From Welwitschia mirabilis (Eukaryota; Gnetophyta; Gnetopsida; Welwitschiales): 33,207 nucleotides of DNA. A program made the translations under genes and the position numbers. Positions within the stretch are counted from its first letter, which is position 1, and each line of letters opens with the position of its first letter. The stretch lies in NCBI GenBank assembly GCA_051453625.1, contig JBOZIK010000001.1, positions 31,866,655 to 31,899,861 of the forward strand, written 5' to 3'. Below, one piece after another: positions 1 through 10,294 of the stretch. The notes below the pieces were generated by a model. The model searched no databases, was not told where the DNA came from, and worked only from the letters and a program-made list of their open reading frames with translations.

Positions 1-2
1 TT

Positions 3-234
3 AGTTTCAGTCAAGTCCCTATTTTTTTTCACAACACCAGTGCTATCAACATATCAAAAAATCATGTTCAGCACTCAAGAATAAAGCATATTGAGCTAAT
101 ACATCATTTTCTATAAGACTAAGTTGAAAATAGACATATCTCTATGAACTTTATGACTACAGACCAATAACTAGTAGATATTTTTACTAAACCCTTAAAT
201 TCTGATACTTTTTCTTTGTCTTAGAAATGAACTA
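3..234 (+). pseudogene. Ty1/copia RNase H C-terminal remnant
   Basis: This is the end of a copia-type polyprotein; the rest of pol lies left of the window. Frame 3 reads PIFFHNTSAINISKN, then QHSRIKHIEL near 69-98, then DIFTKPLNSD near 165-195. These match the standard copia order CDNTSAI...HSRTKHIE...ADIFTKPL. After about position 216 the family motif RNEL continues in another frame. Decay is clear: in-frame stops at 114-116 and 120-122 and again before DIFTKPL, a frameshift near the end, and Phe-His in place of the Cys-Asp before NTSAI. In a live element RNase H removes RNA from the RNA-DNA hybrid during cDNA synthesis; this copy cannot. Identification as copia is firm; the lineage (SIRE/Maximus-like, from the long 3' region) is an inference. 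Confidence 0.9.
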
Positions 235-618
235 TGGGTTATCTCACCATCTTATGGCTGATTATAGGACGATTGACTAGATTCTTAATTCAGTTGACTC
301 GATGTGGTTGATTCATCAGAATAAAAACCTGGTTTCCCAGACCTTCTCAATTTTGTAGGTCGTTCAGTGAAATCTGATAATATAGAATGAAAGTTTCTTT
401 TGTATTCTCTATTTCCATCTTTTTAGACTAAGTATTTATTCATATTTTACTTATGAGCTTTTTATCCTCTCCTTTGTTATTGNNNNNNNNNNAGTTCTGT
501 AGGCATTTTAGGAGAAGCTAACAGTGCAGAACAAACGTTTTTGCCTGTATTCCCTATTCTCATTTTCTTTATACATTTACATTTTTCTTATAAACATTTA
601 TTCTCTTCTTTTTCATCA
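235..618 (+). other. copia post-pol noncoding region
   Basis: No open frame is visible after the pol relic. It contains a 10-N gap (483-492) and short phrases of the type gattgact / gttgactcg around 270-320. These resemble phrases that recur inside the LTR at 1560-1960. It lies between RNase H and the first polypurine tract, as in copia elements with an extended 3' region. Confidence 0.5.
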
Positions 619-634
619 ATGTAAAAAGGGGGAG
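619..634 (+). other. polypurine tract-like site 1 of copia element
   Basis: The sequence gtaaaaagggggagaa is a purine run preceded by catcaat. It is of the kind that primes plus-strand synthesis just before a 3' LTR. A near copy, preceded by the same catcaatgt, occurs at 1317-1334, so only one of the two probably marks the LTR start. Confidence 0.55.
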
Positions 635-648
635 AATTAGTTGTTTAT

Positions 649-992
649 TGTTGAATGTTTTCTTATGATTTTAGGTATTTGCATATGTTTAATAAAATCT
701 ACATGCACTTCACTTTTATGGTCTAAACTATTTTCATTTAGTATCTTAAATCTTTTTATAATTATGCAAANNNNNNNNNNNNNNNNNNNNNNNNNNNNNN
801 NNNNNNNNNNNNNNNNNNNNNNNNNNNNNNNNNNNNNNNNNNNNNNNNNNNNNNNNNNNNNNNNNNNNNNTGTTGAATGTTTTCTTATGATTTTAGGTAT
901 TTGCATATGTTTAATAAAATCTACATGCACTTCACTTTTATGCTCTAAACTATTTTCATTTAGTATCTTAAATCTTTTTATAATTATGCAAA
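649..992. repeat. Duplicated contig ends around a 100-N gap
   Basis: Bases 649-770 and 871-992 are the same 122-bp sequence with one difference (g at 721, c at 943). They directly flank a gap of exactly 100 N (771-870). The best reading is two overlapping contig ends that were not merged, so this is probably one copy in the genome. Confidence 0.8.
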
Positions 993-1316
993 TCATATGT
1001 GATTAACATGTTTATCTATTGGTATCATATATACTTAAATTAAAATTTTAAAGTCTTTTAATGTTGAAAATAAATTCTAAAATGTGATAACTAATCAAAA
1101 TGTTAAATGGTTTACAAGATCTCATTATGCTTTTCATAAAGTTTGTGCCCTTAATACTTTAATTGTGCATATTAAATTTGCTCCATTTAAAGCACAAAAT
1201 TTGATTAATCAAAATTTTTTAACCTAGTTTTAATAGGTGTAATATTTTGTAATAGGTATTTTATAAGAGGAATCTTTTCTGAGTTCTAATTTTCCACAAC
1301 TAAGTATTCTTTACCA
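993..1316. other. AT-rich stretch between the two polypurine tracts
   Basis: I see no coding potential, RNA gene or repeat here. It belongs to the 3' noncoding part of the copia element, or to its LTR if the LTR starts at the first tract. Confidence 0.4.
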
Positions 1317-1334
1317 TCAATGTCAAAAGGGGGA
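1317..1334 (+). other. polypurine tract-like site 2 of copia element
   Basis: catcaatgtcaaaaggggga is the closest upstream purine run to the putative 3' LTR. It is the preferred plus-strand primer site because the sequence after it runs without another tract to a typical copia LTR end. Confidence 0.6.
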
Positions 1335-2652
1335 TATATTAAATTATGTTTTATCAATTGATATTAAACTAATGTTTTCTATATAGCAAATTTTGTGTGT
1401 CTTGTTAGAAGATCTTAATTACTTTCGGGTTAAAAGATGAAATCTAAATCATTGAATTTTGAGCACTATAAACCTATCAGTTCTTTAATCCTCTTGAGGG
1501 GTTGACAGAACTTTCAAGGAATCGATTGCACCTAAAGCAAAAAGATAAAATAAAATACATTTAGAGGGGTCTACTGGATTTTAGATGAGGTCAAATAGGC
1601 CTATAAACCTTGAGAACTAGTGTTCTTAAACTAAATGGCAAGGGTCAGCCAGACTTATAATGGGGTCAATCAGACTTGAGCACTATGTATCTGATACTCC
1701 TAAGTCGATTGTTATGGGGTTGATTGGATACTTGAAGGGGTCAATCAGACCTAATAATGGAAACTAAAAAGATCTTTATCAAGACAAGTGAGTGACCAAA
1801 TTTTATTATGGATGACTAGACTAGGGTCAACTAGACCCATATAGAATCGACCGAACATGAAGTCATAAGAAATTAAAATGACTAAAATTTTCACTTGGGT
1901 GATCTGTATAAGTCACAGCACCAGATGAGGTTGACCGAACATTTGAGCGATTGACCTGATGGAATAGAACTAAAATTTTTTATTCATTATGTATCCATTA
2001 TGTCTCCATTAGATAGTCATTCTATAATCATTTATAGCCATTAAAAGTGCAATTCAAATGTAATAAACCCTAAAATCCTTCCAATATAAATAGTTAAGAA
2101 ATAGATAACTATAGAATATTTTGGAACCATTTTCAATTATGTTAATCTTTTGGATCTAAGAAATGAGCACTGTAATCTTATGATATTCACTATTGTGTCT
2201 TGGCATTTGTGCTTCTGACCAAGGAAGATCTACTATCTGCATATTGGCATCATTGCATCACTTTTCTACTTTGTGAAAGGTTGAGACTAAGTTTTAAAAA
2301 TTCCTTTTAAAGGTTAAGACTAACCTAGAAAATTCCATTTGTAAAAGTTATAAGTGAACCTAGAATATCTAATAGAGTAACAAAGATCCATATCAAGCTT
2401 GGGGATAAGCTGATCATTGAGAGTGGAGTAGGGGGTTTCTCAAATCATTATAAATCCTGTGTGCATCTATTTGATACTTTTGTGCTTTCAGTTAGTTTAT
2501 TTCTCTACTTATATTAATTTTTCTTTACATGTACATTCTGGATTAGTAAATTATTTTATGCAAGTTTTTTATTTATCTTGGATTTATTTAGAACATTGTG
2601 TTGAAATTTTAAGAATCTATTCATTCCCCCTCTAGGGTTCTTAATCATATCA
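1335..2652 (+). mobile_element. copia 3' LTR (boundaries approximate)
   Basis: The right end is the best-supported part. A ccccctctagggtt block at about 2626-2640, followed by catatca, is the pattern that closes many plant copia LTRs just before the primer site or the target duplication. The left end is placed after the second polypurine tract, but no clean TG start is visible there. Within 1560-1960 the LTR carries many degenerate copies of gg(g)tcaatcagact / gttgaccgaac, a word pattern common in long plant copia LTRs. No promoter is clear. The right boundary falls next to decayed gypsy protease sequence on the other strand, so this copia probably inserted into the outer gypsy element. Confidence 0.6.
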
Positions 2653-2689
2653 AAATTATGTAAATTGGATGAATTAAAATAAAGTTGGT

Positions 2690-3200
2690 TTATGTAAAAT
2701 AAGAAGTCTTTCTTCTACAGGATGGTGTTGAATAAGCATTAAGGATATCATTTCTTCAAAAAGACTCTAATAATAAATTTCTTATTCCCTACATAGCATT
2801 TTATCATTACTATTTATATGTTAATAATGCAATAGGCTATTGCACAAATGGTTCTTTCTAAGAGTAAAAGGTATCCTCCATTGTATTCTACATCAATAAT
2901 GACACATATATAAGGTAAATAGATTTTTTAATTTATGTGACTAGATCCTTAATACTTTAATGAGTTTTTTAAGAGTTTTGTTAGCTAGTTCTAACATATT
3001 TTTTGTTGATTTAATCTTATTTTCCTAACTAAACTTTTTTCAAAATGTAAAATGGCATAATGTTGACATTAGCTCCTATTCCTATTAATGCCTTCTTGAT
3101 CTTTTTGCTTCCTTCTAAGATAACACTAAGTGGAGTAGCCCCTGAGTCTTTAAATTTCAAACATTTTTGTGCCACTAGTTTAAAAAAGGAATTAGGCTAT
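2690..3200 (-). pseudogene. Protease region of outer Ty3/gypsy element
   Basis: On the - strand, 3091-3040 reads ALIGIGANVNIMPFYIL. This is the retropepsin active-site block whose plant gypsy form is LCDLGASVNLMPLS. Downstream words (MLELANKTLKKLIKVLR, then QHHPVEE near 2730) follow the order seen after the active site in the inner element (QHHPLEK). The catalytic Asp is replaced by Gly and several frameshifts and stops are present, so it is dead. A live enzyme would cleave the Gag-Pol polyprotein. The lower end meets the copia LTR near 2652-2690. Confidence 0.75.
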
Positions 3201-4139
3201 GAATACTTTATTTGGTATTCTTTTAATATTTTTCCCATAACTAATCATTTCCATATTTTATTGTATTTAGGATTATTTTGTGATTTTTCTAAAAAGAAAA
3301 GTTGATTCTCACATTTTGCGTAATTTCCTTAAGATAATGGTCATAGGTAGGATTAGCCTTTAATCTTTTTAGATAAGGGGTGTGTATCCATTTACTATGT
3401 TTTCATTGGTTGGAACTTAAGGAAAACTAGATTAATTAATAATTTCTATGTGATTATCACGTATTTGATTTTCTTGTTTGTACGAAGTAAGTGGTTCCTC
3501 ATTAGAACTTGTATCATGTTCACTTATTGTTACTATCTTTCAATCATTTTTAACATTATATGGGTTTGGAATATTTTAGGTTCGAATGGAACCTTATGGA
3601 CTTTGATTTCCTCAGATGGTTTATTAAAATATTCCTATAAGGTTTTTGATATTTTATTTGATGGATTTTTGCATTTTCTTCAACTTCTCAATTGGCTCTC
3701 TAAGGGAGTCATTCTTAATGTAGCTAGAACAGTTGGTCTAAAAATTATTAGATTAAAAGTTATAGTTTGAAAATTATTAAAGTAAAAAAAATATTAAACT
3801 AGATGTTATTGCTCTTGTATCTATTTTCAAAAGATAGTTTGAAGGTTAGTTATGATTCATTTTTTCATGCCTAAAATTATTGATTACTAGATCTCTAATT
3901 AAATACATAAGCTTCTTCATAGATCATTTCTCTAATATTGGTAAGGTAGGATAATTATTGGTGTAAGAAGAGTTATCCTTACATATTTAACAATGACAAT
4001 AAGGTGTTAGAGGTTGAATTTTTTATTTAACATTTTTCCAATAGCTAACACCTTGGTATAGTGTTCCAAAGTGTTGGTAAGACCTTTAATTAGATTGCTA
4101 TGGCTAGATTTCTCTTCATGTTGTACTTTCTTTATGTAT
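3201..4139 (-). pseudogene. gag-to-protease linker of outer gypsy element, decayed
   Basis: This stretch corresponds to the 11440-12200 segment of the inner element. Both share a block around 3180-3370 / 11440-11620 with a conserved tttc-aaaaagaaa core and words such as ctcacatt. No zinc knuckle or continuous frame is recognisable. An open + strand frame of 106 codons at 3450-3770 is considered a by-product of low stop density. Confidence 0.55.
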
Positions 4140-4736
4140 TTCAACATTTATCCTATAATTCTACCTTCCTCAAGGGTTGGTTTTAGCCATGCTTGACTAA
4201 TTTCCACTAATTCTTCTAAGAGTTCACAAGCATCATCTAAAGTCAAGTTACATAAATTTCCATCCCATGAAAAATCTAGTATTTACTTGGTTTGGTTATT
4301 TAATCCATTATAAAAGTGGATAACAAGTTCTTCTCTTAAAACCTCATCTACAAGATTAGACATCGCATTAATTAAAATCTCTCATAGGTTTTAGGATAAG
4401 CCTCATAATGTGTTGTGCAATGTTGTTTAAATTTATTTTTTTTCTTTTTTTTTTTTCAATGGTTGTTTCACTCATGAACCTTTTTATGAAGGAATCTTGA
4501 ACTTGGTCCCAAGTCTTAAGGCTTTTATGGAGAATATTTTTCAAGCAATTTTTAGCCTTTTCTCTAAGGATAATGGGAAACTAATTATGTAAGTCCTCTT
4601 AGCTACCTTTTCTTCCTCATTTTCTAAGGTAAGAATGAGTTATCTTATTTTAGCCAGGTATTAAAAAGGATCTTCTTCATCGTCTCCTGAAAAGGTAGGA
4701 TAGGATTTAAGGTTTTTAAGTTTCATATCTTCTCTA
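4140..4736 (-). pseudogene. gag (capsid part) of outer gypsy element, 3' portion
   Basis: Reading down the - strand from 4732 gives EDMKLKNL, SYPTFSGDDEEDP, SLKTWDQVQDSFIKRFMSE (about 4535-4480), FKQHCTTHYEAYPKTYERF, FYNGLNNQTK, then GNLCNLTLDDACELLEEL (about 4260-4200). This is the retrotransposon Gag (PF03732-type) order: TFxGDxxEDP, TWDxxxxxFxxKF, FYNGL, and the ELLE helix. It builds the particle shell in active elements. It is broken by stops (for example after EEDPF and after NNQTK), a frameshift, and a T/A-rich insertion at 4435-4458. Its N-terminal part is missing here and lies at 14744-15120, separated by the inner element. Confidence 0.85.
4732..4736. repeat. Target-site duplication, left copy (ctcta)
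   Basis: Five bases directly outside the 3' LTR of the inner element. They match the five bases outside its 5' LTR (cttta, 14739-14743) at four positions, as expected for an old gypsy insertion. Confidence 0.7.
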
Positions 4737-5779
4737 TGTTGCAATGTGTACTTATGCATGCTTTTTACATTCAAATAGATTCTATCATTAATAATTAAAA
4801 TAGATATTCTACATAATACATTATACTAATATAATTGGAGTGACCCAAATTTCATATCTCATTGAACTTTATCCATAAGGAACTCAGGTTGCTTTTGTGA
4901 TTTAACTTAGAAACCAGAAATAATAAACAATAATGCAATAAAATAAACTACCATGCAAAATGCAAGATGCAATCTAAACTAATATGAAATGCAAATGAAT
5001 CCTAACCCTACTTGCTTTTCACCCTTGATAAAGGTTACCCTTGATAATCTATAACATTAGACTATAAGGGACATAATAATTCTATAATGCAAATGATACA
5101 AACATGTGAAGAAAACTAAGATTTATATTAAAAGATTAATTTTCATCTAGGTTAAAAACAGTCGGGTCTCAACAGAAGAAACTCAACCCTCTACCAAGTG
5201 CTTACCTTTTTGCAACTCACAAAGATGGATTTCCTGCCCTTCACTCTCCTATCATGAGAATCTTTGGTGCATCGAAGATGAGAAGAAGAGTCAATAGGGG
5301 TCTTATTTATAGGAAATTATAATAGAAAAGGATAAATAGAAGCTATAGTTACACACGCTTATTAAGGGCTCAAAAATAGATGAAATAGCTGAGAGAATCT
5401 ATCAGTGACAATTACATGTCAGTGTCATCAGGGCTATCGTTTAGACAACATGGGGGATGATAGACCATCAAAAAATATCTTAAAATTGATGACTTAGCAA
5501 TCCACGTAAGCAGTCATCATCTTTCCCATCATGTGGACGATAAAGGAGATGATGGTCTTCTTTAATGATTTTCTTATGAAGAATCTTAGCATTTTTAATC
5601 ATAAAAAGCTCTGCTCATCGTAAAGTGCCTTTAATGCATCAAATTTGAATAATAACTACACTTTTTTAATATTTCCTCTTGCATATCTAAAATCCTTAGA
5701 ATTTCACCAAAACCTATATAAAAGTCCTACAAAACAACTCATAAAATCCATCAAATAACTATAAATTAATACCATAACA
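4737..5779 (-). repeat. 3' LTR of the inner element
   Basis: The + strand sequence starts tgttgcaatgtgtac and ends accataaca, giving TGTT...AACA on the element strand. It aligns along its whole length with 13678-14738; for example both share ctaccatgcaaa, aatcctaaccctacttgctttt, and gagaatct(t/c)tggtgcatc. A polypurine tract directly upstream on the - strand marks it as the 3' copy. The U3 part holds two ~45-bp GTCATC/GATGAT modules (5424-5463, 5513-5556). Confidence 0.88.
5304..5311 (-). promoter_or_regulatory. LTR TATA box
   Basis: tatttata on the + strand reads TATAAATA on the element strand, in the context CCTATAAATAAGACCCC. It lies about 470 nt from the LTR start. The same block, aligned, is found in the other three family LTRs. 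It is intact here. Confidence 0.6.
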
Positions 5780-5800
5780 TAGCCCTCTACTTAGCCTTTT
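5780..5800 (-). other. Polypurine tract of the inner element
   Basis: On the - strand GGCTAAGTAGAGGGCTA directly precedes the TGTT of the 3' LTR. The third element has the equivalent GGCTAAGTGGAAGGCTA at 28287-28303, also directly before TGTT. Confidence 0.7.
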
Positions 5801-6742
5801 GTCAGTCCTTGACAAAAAACCAGGTAAAAAAAAACCATAATTACGAGCCAATTTACTTTTTAAAAGATAATCTAAAAACCATAATAATATCCTCATAAAA
5901 ACACATCATATAGATAAATGATAAGTAATGCACAATGTGTATAAAAAATTTAAAAATTTCATGTCATAAAAGCTTTAAAAATTTTGAAAATGAGACATGC
6001 AAATGGGTCTCTACCTTCCCCCAAAGAAAAGGCAATATGTCTTGTATTGGTAAATAAAGCAAAGAAAGTAAACGGGAGTGGAAAGATAGGAAATGGAATT
6101 GAGGATAACTTTCAAAATGAAGTGAAAATGTCATATTTGAAAAATATAGTGATATNNNNNNNNNNNNNNNNNNNNNNNNNNNNNNNNNNNNNNNNNNNNN
6201 NNNNNNNNNNNNNNNNNNNNNNNTATGAGTAGTACTTCACAACACCAAAAAATCTAAAAACTAATACAAATCTAAACAAGAAATTACCTTTTATTGAAAA
6301 CTAAAACAAAAAAAATTGCTAAGAAAATATGGTAATGATTTTGAAATAACTAATCAAACCACAAAAGAAAACAAGAAGAATGGGCATAATATAATATAAA
6401 CAAAAGATAGCTCACCACTCTAACATTTAAACCTAGCAATTTCTAATCAAAGTAATTATAACATCACTTGATTTAAAAAATGCATGACTTAATGTACAAA
6501 AAATTCCATTCAATAAGGTAGTGATTATAACGATGCTAGAGTTAAAATGCTTTAAATAATGAATTATTAGATGAAAGAATTGCTCAAAAATTAACTCTCT
6601 TACCATCATCTCAAAATAAACACCAAAATCTCGAGAAATGAAATGATCATGTGGAAAGACTAAGAGTTTAGAAAACAAGCAATGATTCTGATGATATCAG
6701 GAACATCACTAATCCCATAGCCTTAAAGTTTAAATACAACTT
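5801..6742 (-). other. 3' noncoding region of inner element, part 1
   Basis: A-rich sequence with a 68-N gap (6156-6223). The block at 6640-6742 (agagtttagaaaa, aacatcactaatcccatagcc, aagttta) matches 31510-31595 in the third element, so it is a shared 3' region. A - strand open frame of 81 codons (6433-6678) crosses it but has no recognisable family and is not kept open in the third element. The third element has about 3.2 kb between this block and its LTR, against about 0.9 kb here, so the env-like segment seen there is missing here. Confidence 0.5.
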
Positions 6743-7459
6743 NNNNNNNNNNNNNNNNNNNNNNNNNNNNNNNNNNNNNNNNNNNNNNNNNNNNNNNNNN
6801 NNNNNNNNNNNNNNNNNNNNNNNNNNNNNNNNNNNNNNNNNNNNNNNNNNNNNNNNNNNNNNNNNNNNNNNNNNNNNNNNNNNNNNNNNNNNNNNNNNNN
6901 NNNNNNNNNNNNNNNNNNNNNNNNNNNNNNNNNNNNNNNNNNNNNNNNNNNNNNNNNNNNNNNNNNNNNNNNNNNNNNNNNNNNNNNNNNNNNNNNNNNN
7001 NNNNNNNNNNNNNNNNNNNNNNNNNNNNNNNNNNNNNNNNNNNNNNNNNNNNNNNNNNNNNNNNNNNNNNNNNNNNNNNNNNNNNNNNNNNNNNNNNNNN
7101 NNNNNNNNNNNNNNNNNNNNNNNNNNNNNNNNNNNNNNNNNNNNNNNNNNNNNNNNNNNNNNNNNNNNNNNNNNNNNNNNNNNNNNNNNNNNNNNNNNNN
7201 NNNNNNNNNNNNNNNNNNNNNNNNNNNNNNNNNNNNNNNNNNNNNNNNNNNNNNNNNNNNNNNNNNNNNNNNNNNNNNNNNNNNNNNNNNNNNNNNNNNN
7301 NNNNNNNNNNNNNNNNNNNNNNNNNNNNNNNNNNNNNNNNNNNNNNNNNNNNNNNNNNNNNNNNNNNNNNNNNNNNNNNNNNNNNNNNNNNNNNNNNNNN
7401 NNNNNNNNNNNNNNNNNNNNNNNNNNNNNNNNNNNNNNNNNNNNNNNNNNNNNNNNNNN
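6743..7459. other. Assembly gap (717 N)
   Basis: Unsequenced. The corresponding spacing in the third element (31595 to about 31715) is only about 120 bp, so the gap may be over-sized or may hold an insertion. Confidence 0.9.
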
Positions 7460-7857
7460 TGTACTTGTGGTAGGGCATCATGGTGACCATGTTTTTGAGA
7501 TAGAAATATAATACATTATGGTATTTATTCACTTATTTTTTTTAAAGAACAATATTCCACATAACCAAATACTCCAAAAGACAAAGGTAAAAGTTGTAAG
7601 ACTAAGACAAAAAAGAACACTCTTAAACAATCTAATACCTTTTCACCATTGAGGAAAGCATAAGAAAAAAAAGCATCTTACTTCAAATTGAAGTTCATGG
7701 ACATGTGAATGCTCTAAGATTGGGTAAATCAAATCTTACCACTGAAATGCCTAAGTCAAAAGACTAGTTATGGAAATAAATACATTAGTCAATTTTAAAA
7801 GATGATCAAGTAATGTCACAATAATTTTTTAAAGGAAAAGACTAGGATAAAATTTAG
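7460..7857 (-). other. 3' noncoding region of inner element, part 2
   Basis: No gene. It aligns with 31715-32330 of the third element: both carry ta(g)gg(c/a)atcat(g/a)gtgaccatgt-like and gattgggt(a/g)aatc-caatctta words, then agtcaattttaa(a/g)agatgatcaagt. In the third element this block lies directly after the integrase, so the 969-N gap that follows (7858-8826) is where integrase would be expected here. Confidence 0.55.
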
Positions 7858-8826
7858 NNNNNNNNNNNNNNNNNNNNNNNNNNNNNNNNNNNNNNNNNNN
7901 NNNNNNNNNNNNNNNNNNNNNNNNNNNNNNNNNNNNNNNNNNNNNNNNNNNNNNNNNNNNNNNNNNNNNNNNNNNNNNNNNNNNNNNNNNNNNNNNNNNN
8001 NNNNNNNNNNNNNNNNNNNNNNNNNNNNNNNNNNNNNNNNNNNNNNNNNNNNNNNNNNNNNNNNNNNNNNNNNNNNNNNNNNNNNNNNNNNNNNNNNNNN
8101 NNNNNNNNNNNNNNNNNNNNNNNNNNNNNNNNNNNNNNNNNNNNNNNNNNNNNNNNNNNNNNNNNNNNNNNNNNNNNNNNNNNNNNNNNNNNNNNNNNNN
8201 NNNNNNNNNNNNNNNNNNNNNNNNNNNNNNNNNNNNNNNNNNNNNNNNNNNNNNNNNNNNNNNNNNNNNNNNNNNNNNNNNNNNNNNNNNNNNNNNNNNN
8301 NNNNNNNNNNNNNNNNNNNNNNNNNNNNNNNNNNNNNNNNNNNNNNNNNNNNNNNNNNNNNNNNNNNNNNNNNNNNNNNNNNNNNNNNNNNNNNNNNNNN
8401 NNNNNNNNNNNNNNNNNNNNNNNNNNNNNNNNNNNNNNNNNNNNNNNNNNNNNNNNNNNNNNNNNNNNNNNNNNNNNNNNNNNNNNNNNNNNNNNNNNNN
8501 NNNNNNNNNNNNNNNNNNNNNNNNNNNNNNNNNNNNNNNNNNNNNNNNNNNNNNNNNNNNNNNNNNNNNNNNNNNNNNNNNNNNNNNNNNNNNNNNNNNN
8601 NNNNNNNNNNNNNNNNNNNNNNNNNNNNNNNNNNNNNNNNNNNNNNNNNNNNNNNNNNNNNNNNNNNNNNNNNNNNNNNNNNNNNNNNNNNNNNNNNNNN
8701 NNNNNNNNNNNNNNNNNNNNNNNNNNNNNNNNNNNNNNNNNNNNNNNNNNNNNNNNNNNNNNNNNNNNNNNNNNNNNNNNNNNNNNNNNNNNNNNNNNNN
8801 NNNNNNNNNNNNNNNNNNNNNNNNNN
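7858..8826. other. Assembly gap (969 N)
   Basis: Unsequenced. By position it could hold the 3' end of pol, but it is too short for reverse transcriptase, RNase H and integrase together. Confidence 0.9.
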
Positions 8827-9200
8827 TTTCTTAAAAATAATAGAAAACAAGAATTAACAGTTTATTGACTGTCATTCTACTTGTCATCCAGATGATAAAG
8901 AGGATGATATACATAGGAAAAAGAAATAGATAATAGAAAGTAAACAAAAAAACTATCGAAAGGGACTATCATTTACCTTTTTGTGAGAACGACAGAGGAG
9001 ATGACTGATATTTTTGCAAAAATAGAAAATAGAAGACTGTAAACAGAAACAAAACAAAAAATAGAAAATGAAAATAGAAACTTTAAAAACTAAAAGCTAA
9101 AAAGAAAACAACAAAGTAAGTAAACTTTTATTCAAATCCTAAAACTAAAACATACTTTTATTAAAAAGAAATAAAATAAAATCAAGGATCTATGGTGGTC
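8827..9200 (-). other. Leader-like segment with two 45-bp modules inside the inner element
   Basis: A-rich text (runs of agaaaatagaaa) carrying two GTCATC...GATGA modules at 8871-8910 and 8965-9008. It resembles the 5' leader at 13200-13510 more than any pol sequence. Its position after protease is unexpected and suggests rearrangement within the element. Confidence 0.45.
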
Positions 9201-9436
9201 TCAAGTTTTTCAGAGAAGTAAGGTCCAAACCAGAAATTAACCAATTAATAAAACATAAGAGATGTATNNNNNNNNNNNNNNNNNNNNNNNNNNNNNNNNN
9301 NNNNNNNNNNNNNNNNNNNNNNNNNNNNNNNNNNNNNNNNNNNNNNNNNNNNNNNNNNNNNNNNNNNTCTCAAGTTTTTCAGAGAAGTAAGGTCCAAACC
9401 AAAAATTAACCAATTGATAAAACATAAGAGATCTAT
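9199..9436. repeat. Duplicated contig ends around a 100-N gap
   Basis: 9199-9267 and 9368-9436 are the same 69 bp with three differences, flanking exactly 100 N (9268-9367). Probably unmerged contig overlap. Confidence 0.75.
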
Positions 9437-9780
9437 AATTATTTTCATGTAGAATCAATTGGATGAAGAGAGGAGTAATGGATAGCACTTTATGATGCTA
9501 AATCAAATCACAAATTTTGCAAGTTAGAGGGGAGATAAATGATAACTTGGATAAAATATTTTTATAAAATGCAAGAGTTTTACCTCCAAGTTTATTGAGA
9601 AACTTTTTCTTTTTCAAAATCAATTTTTGATTTTTACTTTTTGGCTTATGAATTTAATAATCTTTCTTATGATTGTTCTTAAAAGTTTAGACTTCCTTAT
9701 ACTCAAAAAGTTTCTTTTCTTATTTATTCTTAAGTTGATTATCATAAAGCACATTCTCATTTGGTTTCATCTCTCTTTTT
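9437..9780 (-). pseudogene. Post-protease segment of inner element, unrecognised
   Basis: Decayed sequence between the post-protease block and the 9199-9436 overlap. Short - strand frames exist, for example SITPLFIQLILHENNY near 9485-9430, but no reverse transcriptase motif (such as the YxDD box) is visible in any frame. Confidence 0.35.
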
Positions 9781-9928
9781 TCAAGTGGATGATGTTGTAA
9801 AAATAAAGTAGGTTTGATATTCTCATCAATGTTCATATCATCATCACCCAAATCTTTTTTAGCTACATCAAAGACTCTAATCGTGAAAGTCCTATTTCCA
9901 AAATTACATTTTATTATTCCTTTTCTTG
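9781..9928 (-). pseudogene. Protease-to-RT linker of inner gypsy element
   Basis: The - strand reads KGIIKCNFGNRTFTIRVFDV, then KKDLGDDDMNIDENI, then LFLQHHPLEK. Plant gypsy polyproteins have the same succession after protease: a second beta-rich block (NGVMKLSFGNM...ELNIF) and an acidic stretch. The frame is open for about 50 codons. It is cut on the upper side by an 87-N gap (9929-10015). Confidence 0.65.
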
Positions 9929-10015
9929 NNNNNNNNNNNNNNNNNNNNNNNNNNNNNNNNNNNNNNNNNNNNNNNNNNNNNNNNNNNNNNNNNNNNNNNN
10001 NNNNNNNNNNNNNNN

Positions 10016-10294
10016 CATTAATAGGGTAGCAAGCCTCTTCAATTTATATTGTCAAATCTTTAATGATGCCTAACGGTTTTCAAACTAATTTATCTGCTAA
10101 TTCTAGGACAACCGATGTAGGCTCTATTCTATTTTTGAAATTAAGCCTTTTACAAATGTAAAGTGACATAATATTAACACTTGCTCCAATGTTAATTAAT
10201 GCTTTCCATATCTTTTTATTTCCCTTTACAGTAGCATCTACCATTGCTACTTCTGGATCTTTAAATTTTGGTTATTTTTGTAATACTAAGTTCA
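10016..10294 (-). pseudogene. Protease of inner element, second copy
   Basis: The - strand reads ALINIGASVNIMSLYIC around 10200-10155. This is the retropepsin active-site block with Asn in place of the catalytic Asp. Sequence below it corresponds word for word to the first copy at 11129-11430, offset by 1137 bp (for example cctcttcaattt at 10034 and 11171). A live enzyme would process the polyprotein. The segment ends at an 834-N gap on its upper side and an 87-N gap on its lower side, so the duplication boundaries are hidden. Confidence 0.75.

Noticed and set aside
3450-3770. 106-codon + strand frame as a host gene
   Set aside because: No recognisable domain, and it lies antisense to the gag-protease linker of the outer element.
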